Positions 5,991 to 10,307 of a DNA stretch of 10,307 nucleotides are shown one piece after another. How positions within the stretch are numbered: the stretch's first letter is position 1; each line of letters starts with the position of its first letter. Below the pieces are notes generated by a model. The model was not told the origin of the DNA. It worked only from the letters and a program-made list of their open reading frames with translations, and ran no database searches. The stretch is taken from positions 1 to 10,307 of the forward strand of contig JAHFHB010000043.1 of assembly GCA_023247135.1 (NCBI GenBank), in the 5' to 3' direction. Origin of the DNA: Candidatus Omnitrophota bacterium. Lineage in GTDB: Bacteria; Omnitrophota; Omnitrophia; Omnitrophales; Aquincolibacteriaceae. A program made the translations under genes and the position numbers.

Positions 5991-6019
5991 ACCATACAAA
6001 GCCTGCGCCGTTTGCGCAA
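5991..6019 (-). promoter_or_regulatory. Weak sigma-70-like promoter candidate before the thioredoxin gene
   Basis: On the minus strand TTGCGC (6019-6014) and TATGGT (5996-5991) are separated by 17 bases, in the 70-base gap between malQ and the thioredoxin gene. Matches to the consensus are only three and four of six. The larger gap here than elsewhere in the right half makes a new transcription unit plausible. Confidence 0.22.
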
Positions 6020-6028
6020 ATGCTTTTT

Positions 6029-7867
6029 TTAAATTCGTCCGGCATCCGCATGTATTTTCTTCAGCGCTGTCTTCAAGGTTCTGCGCGTCCGCAGTGCTTC
6101 CAGCCCGCAGGGCATGCGCGCCGCCCAGTTATGATCGCCGAAAGTTCCAGGCTGGTTGACCTTGAACGCTTCGGCCATGGCATGATACGGCGGATGAAGG
6201 CACAGGAGATCTGAGAAAAACTGCACAGAGAACACAGACTCCGCCGCGTTGACTTTTTCAAGCGCAGTCCGGACCAGCTCCGGCGATGACATTTCAGGGT
6301 ACGGCTGGGCGCTGGTCATCGGCGCATGAAGAAAATTCCAGAACTGTGCTTTCTCCGGAAAAGACGCCTTGTAAAGATCAAGAAAGGCCCAAGCCTTATC
6401 CTGCGGCAATCCCAGCACAGCCAGCAGGCGGCCCGCGTCTGAAATATCACGCCGCCAGCGCAAGCGCGCAGCCGCAGTCTCGTTTTCAAACAAACGCCGG
6501 CGCAGCTCGTCAAAATTCAGATGCGCTTCCACGCAGGCTTTTTTAAAACGTTCAGCATCTACCGTACCGGCTTCCCGCTCCCACCAGACCTTGAAAGACG
6601 CCATGTCATGCGTTGTCACTAGCGCAATCGAGATGGGCCGGTAAGCTTGCGGAGCTTTAAATTCATAACTCTGGCCCCAGTCGCGCGTCCAGCGCTGAAC
6701 ATCCATGCCCGGAATTCCGAATTCCCTGAGCACGCGCACGGCGCAATCAGGCACCACACCCAGATCCTCGGCGCACGGCATCATCGAAGTGCTGTCAATC
6801 ATCAGCCCCAAAAGCCGCCGGCCCTGCGCTTCCCAGAGAGATTCATCGGCCGGATCAAAAACACCGCGCGAACCATGATATTCGGCCGGTTCTGAAACAG
6901 GCACCGTCCACACGCGAAAAATGCCCACGACGTGATCAATGCGGTAAAGATCGTAAAAATTTTCGGCGTAGCGCAACTTTTGCACCACGTAGTCATAGCC
7001 TTTGGCGGCAATCGCTTCCCAGCGGTAAGGCGGCATGCCCCAGCGCTGGCCCAGCGCAAAATAAAGATCGGGCGGCGCGCCGGAGGCCAGCTCCAGCTTG
7101 AAATATTCCGGATGCGCCCACACCTCCGCGCTGTCCCTGGAAACAAGGAACGGCAAATCGCCCATCAGCCAGACTCCTTTGGCATGCGCTTTACGGCGTG
7201 CTTCAGTAAACTGTAAAAAAAGCTGATACTGCAGCCATTCCTGAAAAAGAATCGTCCGCGCGTGTTTTTTAGCAAGGGCCGCAAGCGCCGCGCTTTGCCG
7301 CAGGCGCAGCGGCTCGTCCCAATCTTCCCACGAGCGGTTTGTGTAAACGGATTTGGCGGCTTTAAACAGTGCATAATCGGGAAGCCAAAATGCCTGCTCG
7401 CGTTTGAAACGCTCAAAGCCCGCGCTCTTGACGTCCGCATGCTTGTCAAAAATCTCGCGCAGCAAAACCAGCTTGCGGCTTTTGATTCCGTAATTCACTT
7501 TCAGAGTATTCAGCGGAAAATCTTTGCGGAGCCGCGCCAGCTTGCGGGCCATGGCAGGCTTTTTGATTTCGGCAAGGTTTTCGAGCGAAAGATAAACGGG
7601 ATCGAGCGCAAACGAACTTTCGGCATCGTAAGGCGTAAAACGAAACCCGGCATCGTTGAGCGGCAGCAGCTGCAAAAGGCTCATGCCCGCTTTGCAGCAC
7701 CAATCCGCCAGGAGCGCGATGTCCGGAATTTCTCCGATGCCCACGCTATTTTCAGAATACACGCTGAAAAGCGGCACGGCCACGCCGGCGCGCCGGCCGG
7801 TGCCCAGGTTCTTCCACTTTGCGCCCGTGCGCGTGTTCAGCAAAAAATCATAACGCGAAGAATCCAT
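6029..7867 (-). CDS. malQ: 4-alpha-glucanotransferase (amylomaltase, GH77)
   Basis: This 612-residue cytoplasmic enzyme transfers alpha-1,4-glucan segments between maltooligosaccharides, releasing glucose, in glycogen or maltodextrin metabolism. GH77 features appear in order: GIGEIPDIALLADW (43-56), LLPLND (67-72), TPYDAESSFALDP (78-90), GDLPFLVSRDSAEVW (236-250), GQRWGMPPYRW (273-283), the nucleophile D311 in YRIDHVVG, the acid/base E367 in CAEDLGVVP, the transition-state Asp D421 in TTHDMASF, and the C-terminal NQPGT and NW (571-581). The length lies between the compact thermophilic amylomaltases (about 500) and the E. coli enzyme (about 694). The loop after the nucleophile reads HVVG rather than the common HFRG, and the third motif TTHD rather than GTHD, so it belongs to a divergent branch that could differ in acceptor preference. 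The start is three bases after the stop of the unknown gene upstream; the ribosome binding site is weak, suggesting coupling. Confidence 0.95.
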   Translation of the reverse strand: MDSSRYDFLLNTRTGAKWKNLGTGRRAGVAVPLFSVYSENSVGIGEIPDIALLADWCCKAGMSLLQLLPLNDAGFRFTPYDAESSFALDPVYLSLENLAEIKKPAMARKLARLRKDFPLNTLKVNYGIKSRKLVLLREIFDKHADVKSAGFERFKREQAFWLPDYALFKAAKSVYTNRSWEDWDEPLRLRQSAALAALAKKHARTILFQEWLQYQLFLQFTEARRKAHAKGVWLMGDLPFLVSRDSAEVWAHPEYFKLELASGAPPDLYFALGQRWGMPPYRWEAIAAKGYDYVVQKLRYAENFYDLYRIDHVVGIFRVWTVPVSEPAEYHGSRGVFDPADESLWEAQGRRLLGLMIDSTSMMPCAEDLGVVPDCAVRVLREFGIPGMDVQRWTRDWGQSYEFKAPQAYRPISIALVTTHDMASFKVWWEREAGTVDAERFKKACVEAHLNFDELRRRLFENETAAARLRWRRDISDAGRLLAVLGLPQDKAWAFLDLYKASFPEKAQFWNFLHAPMTSAQPYPEMSSPELVRTALEKVNAAESVFSVQFFSDLLCLHPPYHAMAEAFKVNQPGTFGDHNWAARMPCGLEALRTRRTLKTALKKIHADAGRI

Positions 7868-7870
7868 AGC

Positions 7871-8404
7871 TTATTGACCAGCCTCTCGGCGGAATTTTTC
7901 CATGAGGCGGCGGATATCTCCATCGGCCTGTCTTAAAATCTGATGCGCCATTAAAATCAAAATGGAAAACTGCCAGCAGTCCTCCACTCCCGTCACCAGG
8001 CCGGTCTGGACGTCCTCCGCCTGCGCAAGCCTGTCGCGGTAAAATCCGGACGCATGCTCCAAGTGGCCTTCAAACACATCCAGCGATTCTGTTTTATTTT
8101 GATATTTCAGGGAAGGAAACCGAATGCCGCGGACCATCAGGTAGGTCGTCATGAAGTCGTGGCCGGCCCCCGCTTCTTCCAGTTCAAATCCGCCAAACTG
8201 GGGCAGGTGCTCCGGGAGGATAATGGCGGGTTTCTCGACAAAGACCTCGCCCCTACGCACCACGGTGTCGCCGCGATTCACCAGCGAGGCGGCCAGAAAA
8301 ATATAAGGCAGACGCGTTGTTTCGAAAGTTTCCAGCGGCCGGACGCGGGCGCGCAAAATCGCCGTATTTTTTAAGGCCTGCTGCCAAGCTTCGTCAAGAT
8401 TCAT
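7871..8404 (-). CDS. Conserved-looking protein of unknown function
   Basis: I do not recognise this 177-residue protein. It has no signal peptide or membrane helix and looks soluble and cytoplasmic. The N-terminal part (about 1-55) is mixed helix and strand with RPLETFETTRLPYIFLAAS; a strand-rich centre includes VEKPAIILPEHLPQFGGF (about 55-72); the C-terminal third is helical and acidic to neutral (VEDCWQFSILILMAHQILRQ, then IRRLMEKFRREAGQ). It lies six bases after mscS and three bases before malQ, so it is almost certainly translated from the same message. This tight packing, the start at ATG 8404 and codon use like its neighbours argue that it is real. No catalytic motif stands out. Its position suggests, but does not show, a link to osmotic or glucan physiology. 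Confidence 0.8.
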   Translation of the reverse strand: MNLDEAWQQALKNTAILRARVRPLETFETTRLPYIFLAASLVNRGDTVVRRGEVFVEKPAIILPEHLPQFGGFELEEAGAGHDFMTTYLMVRGIRFPSLKYQNKTESLDVFEGHLEHASGFYRDRLAQAEDVQTGLVTGVEDCWQFSILILMAHQILRQADGDIRRLMEKFRREAGQ

Positions 8405-8410
8405 AAAAAC

Positions 8411-9460
8411 TCACAATTGTTTTTGGTAAACGGTTTGCGTCGGGTAGGCAAATTCAATCCCCTCGCTGCGGAAAGCCTGCATGATGCCAAAATTGATTTC
8501 CTGCCGCGTGTCCATGCACTTCACGTAATCCGTCTGCAAAATATAAAAGGCAGCTTCCAGATTCAACGCAGAGTCCCCGAAACCCACAAAATGAACCCGG
8601 TCGATCAAGGTATCTTGCTGCCCCTGAATCTGGGTACGCACGATCTCAACAGCGCGCTTTACTTTTTCCCCGCTTGTTTCATAGGTCACTCCCAGCTTCA
8701 TCAATACCCGGCGTTTCTCCATGTGCTTGTAGTTGCGAATACGGCTTGAAGTCAGGCTCGTATTCGGAAGAATGATCTGTTCGCCGTCCAGCGAACGGAT
8801 CTTGGTCGTCTTAATCCCGATATGTTCAATCGTTCCCATGTAATCGTCGACGGCAATGAAATCATCTTCCTCAAAAGGCTTGTCGAAAAAAATAACAAAA
8901 TAATTAAACAGATCTCCCAAAATCGTTTGAGAGGCCAGAGCCACCGCCACGCCGCCGATCCCCAAACCCGCCAGCACCGCGGAAATATTGACGCCCAGAT
9001 TGGCCAGCAGGAAAATGATTCCCAAGCTCCAAATCACAAAACGCAGTACCGTCAAAAACCCTGACGAAAAGCGCATTCCGTTAAAACTATTTCTTTTTTT
9101 AACGAAAGTCTCTTCGAGATACGAGCCTGAAACGGAGGCGATGATGCGAGTCACCTGAAAAGTTGCGATGGCGGCCAGGCCGGCCTGCGCCAGTTTCAGA
9201 AAAGACTCTGGCAGTTTTAAATCGCGGGCGGAGAAAAGAAGCGCTCCGAAATACAAAACCGGCCAGAGAGCCTCTTTAAGCATCTGATAAAAACGGGCCA
9301 TGCCCGCAGCATGGGTTTTCAATTCCCTCAAATACCGCTGCAGCAGGCAACCCGCGACAGAAATCAGAACCCAGGCTGAAGCGCATACTGCCAAAGAAAC
9401 CGCATACGCACGCACGCTGTTGTCCCCAAATTGAGTTTCAAAAATTTGCAGCCAATCCAT
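8411..9460 (-). CDS. MscS-family small-conductance mechanosensitive channel
   Basis: The 349-residue inner-membrane protein would open under membrane tension to release small solutes on osmotic downshock. The N-terminal half has about five hydrophobic segments (about 16-38, 64-78, 90-110, 137-157 and 160-192). The pore-lining helix and following region read SAVLAGLGIGGVAVALASQ (160-178), then GDLFNYFVIFFDKPFEEDDF (182-201), the classic MscS signature of Gly/Ala-packed helix followed by the beta domain. The beta domain continues with TTKIRSLDGEQIILPN (218-233) and an alpha/beta C-terminal domain to 349. With one or two more helices than E. coli MscS it fits the slightly longer YnaI-like group. 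The start is ATG 9460 because a strong GGAGGT lies four bases upstream; a longer in-frame extension to 9613 would overlap nnrD by 134 bases and adds a low-quality Arg/Trp-rich leader, so I reject it. Confidence 0.94.
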   Translation of the reverse strand: MDWLQIFETQFGDNSVRAYAVSLAVCASAWVLISVAGCLLQRYLRELKTHAAGMARFYQMLKEALWPVLYFGALLFSARDLKLPESFLKLAQAGLAAIATFQVTRIIASVSGSYLEETFVKKRNSFNGMRFSSGFLTVLRFVIWSLGIIFLLANLGVNISAVLAGLGIGGVAVALASQTILGDLFNYFVIFFDKPFEEDDFIAVDDYMGTIEHIGIKTTKIRSLDGEQIILPNTSLTSSRIRNYKHMEKRRVLMKLGVTYETSGEKVKRAVEIVRTQIQGQQDTLIDRVHFVGFGDSALNLEAAFYILQTDYVKCMDTRQEINFGIMQAFRSEGIEFAYPTQTVYQKQL

Positions 9461-9464
9461 AAGG

Positions 9465-9470
9465 ACCTCC
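9465..9470 (-). promoter_or_regulatory. Ribosome binding site of the MscS gene
   Basis: GGAGGT on the minus strand, four bases before ATG 9460, in the 19-base gap after nnrD. It is the strongest Shine-Dalgarno sequence in the window and fixes the start of the channel gene at 9460 rather than further upstream. Confidence 0.85.
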
Positions 9471-9479
9471 CTGAAAAAA

Positions 9480-10307
9480 TTACCGGCGGTTCCCAGAAAA
9501 TATTTTTCGGAACGCGGCCGGAAGAAACGCCACAATATCGCCCGCGGTAAGACTGACTTCGCCGGTTTTGCGGGCCGCCAAATCACCCGCCAGCCCGTGC
9601 AGATAGACTCCAAAGCGCGCGGCGTCCCAGAAACTGAATTCCTGCCCCAGCAGTGCGGCGATGACTCCGGTCAAGACATCGCCGGAACCGGCCGTGGCCA
9701 TGCCGGGATTACCGGTTGTATTCAAATAAACTTGCCCATCCGGCGCAGCCACCACCGTTTTGTGCCCTTTGAGAATAATCCAGAAACCAAACTGGCGGGC
9801 CGCACCTGCTGCCTTTTTTGAATCCGCGCAAAAACCGGCTTTTTGAAACAAACGATTGAACTCTCCCGCGTGCGGCGTCACAATCAAACGTCCGCGCAAT
9901 GTGCCAAGACGCTCCGGATGATTTTCGAACGCGTTCAGGCCGTCGGCATCCAGCACCACGGGGCCTGGAAATTCAGAAAGCAGGCGCCGTAAAAAAAGAG
10001 CGGCCTCAGGGCGGCGCGAAATTCCGGGCCCTGCCGCCAGTACATTCTGGCCGGCCAGCGCTTTTCGGACCGGCGCCAGACTTTTCAAAGAAAAAGTTCC
10101 TCGAGCGCTGCCGGCGAACGGCTTGACCATGACCTCGGCTTCGCGCCGTGCCGCCACTGCATAAATCGCTTCGGGGACACCGACGGTCACAAGTCCTGCG
10201 CCCGAGCGCAGCGCGCCCATGCCGGCCAGATGCGCAGCGCCATGCATACCGCGTGATCCGGCCAAAATAAAGATACGCCCGAAATCCCCTTTGTGCGCCG
10301 TAACTTT
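9480..10307 (-). CDS. nnrD: ADP/ATP-dependent NAD(P)H-hydrate dehydratase, partial (N-terminus outside window)
   Basis: The frame is open to the right window edge; 275 residues are visible. The enzyme repairs damaged NADHX/NADPHX by ATP- or ADP-driven dehydration. Ribokinase-like YjeF C-terminal motifs are seen in order: HKGDFGRIFILAGSRG (5-20), ALRSGAGLVTVGVPE (32-46), a GPG turn (93-95), VVLDADGLNAF (117-127), VTPHAGEF (143-150), ILKGH (178-182) and NPGMATAGSGDVLTGVIAALLG (about 200-221), with the catalytic Asp in AGSGD. A TTG at 10265 is not the start, because the conserved HKGDFGR motif lies upstream of it in frame. In many bacteria this domain is fused behind the NnrE epimerase; whether that is so here cannot be seen. 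It leads a tight run with mscS, the 177-residue protein and malQ. Confidence 0.93.
   Translation of the reverse strand, partial: KVTAHKGDFGRIFILAGSRGMHGAAHLAGMGALRSGAGLVTVGVPEAIYAVAARREAEVMVKPFAGSARGTFSLKSLAPVRKALAGQNVLAAGPGISRRPEAALFLRRLLSEFPGPVVLDADGLNAFENHPERLGTLRGRLIVTPHAGEFNRLFQKAGFCADSKKAAGAARQFGFWIILKGHKTVVAAPDGQVYLNTTGNPGMATAGSGDVLTGVIAALLGQEFSFWDAARFGVYLHGLAGDLAARKTGEVSLTAGDIVAFLPAAFRKIFSGNRR

Noticed and set aside
6011..6030. Terminator after malQ, from the TTTGCGCAAA palindrome near a run of T on the plus strand
   Set aside because: The T-run is on the plus strand, where no gene ends; on the transcribed minus strand it is a run of A before a weak five-base-pair palindrome.
7262..7936. 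A 224-codon plus-strand frame
   Set aside because: It is antisense to malQ, whose conserved motifs run across the same bases on the minus strand.
9461..9613. N-terminal extension of the MscS protein to a start at 9613
   Set aside because: It would overlap nnrD by 134 bases and adds an Arg/Trp-rich leader unlike the family, while GGAGGT sits four bases before the ATG at 9460.

Overview
The window comes from a Gram-negative (diderm) bacterium: it carries two or three outer-membrane-type proteins with signal peptides, a periplasmic DsbA-like thioredoxin and a MscS channel. Base composition looks slightly G+C-rich by eye. No marker gene fixes the phylum. The mix of genes and the style of the proteins remind me of uncultivated lineages such as Omnitrophota, but that is a weak impression. 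Every gene I can support lies on the minus strand, so transcription runs from high to low coordinates. Twelve genes fill the window with gaps of about 100 bases or less; no gene-free stretch reaches 300 bases.

Right part (10307 to 6029), housekeeping: the C-terminal part of an ADP/ATP-dependent NAD(P)HX dehydratase (nnrD, 5' end outside the window), a MscS-type mechanosensitive channel, a 177-residue protein of unknown function, and a GH77 4-alpha-glucanotransferase (malQ). Spacings are 19, 6 and 3 bases, so this looks like one transcription unit of metabolite repair, osmotic relief and alpha-glucan metabolism.

Middle part (5958 to 2657), envelope thiol chemistry and signalling: a membrane-anchored DsbA-like thioredoxin overlaps a MauE/DoxX-like four-helix membrane protein by 23 bases. 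Five bases later comes a response regulator with receiver, degenerate GGDEF and apparently intact EAL domains, and two bases after that a small secreted protein with seven cysteines. A plausible reading is a periplasmic disulfide relay made together with a thiol-rich client and a cyclic-di-GMP phosphodiesterase.

Left part (2554 to 1), probable metal handling: an outer-membrane barrel-like protein with a CDSCGC motif at its mature N-terminus, a Fur-family metalloregulator, a small His-rich secreted protein sharing an ATGA overlap with the regulator, and the N-terminal 225 residues of an outer-membrane protein that resembles zinc-linked TonB-dependent receptor or porin-like proteins. The intergenic spaces hold several inverted repeats: a near-perfect 32-base hairpin at 2575-2606, a hairpin at 718-744, a 12-base AT-rich palindrome at 692-703 and a 14-base palindrome over the regulator's start codon. 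Together these suggest a Fur-family-controlled envelope metal regulon whose exact metal cannot be told from sequence alone.
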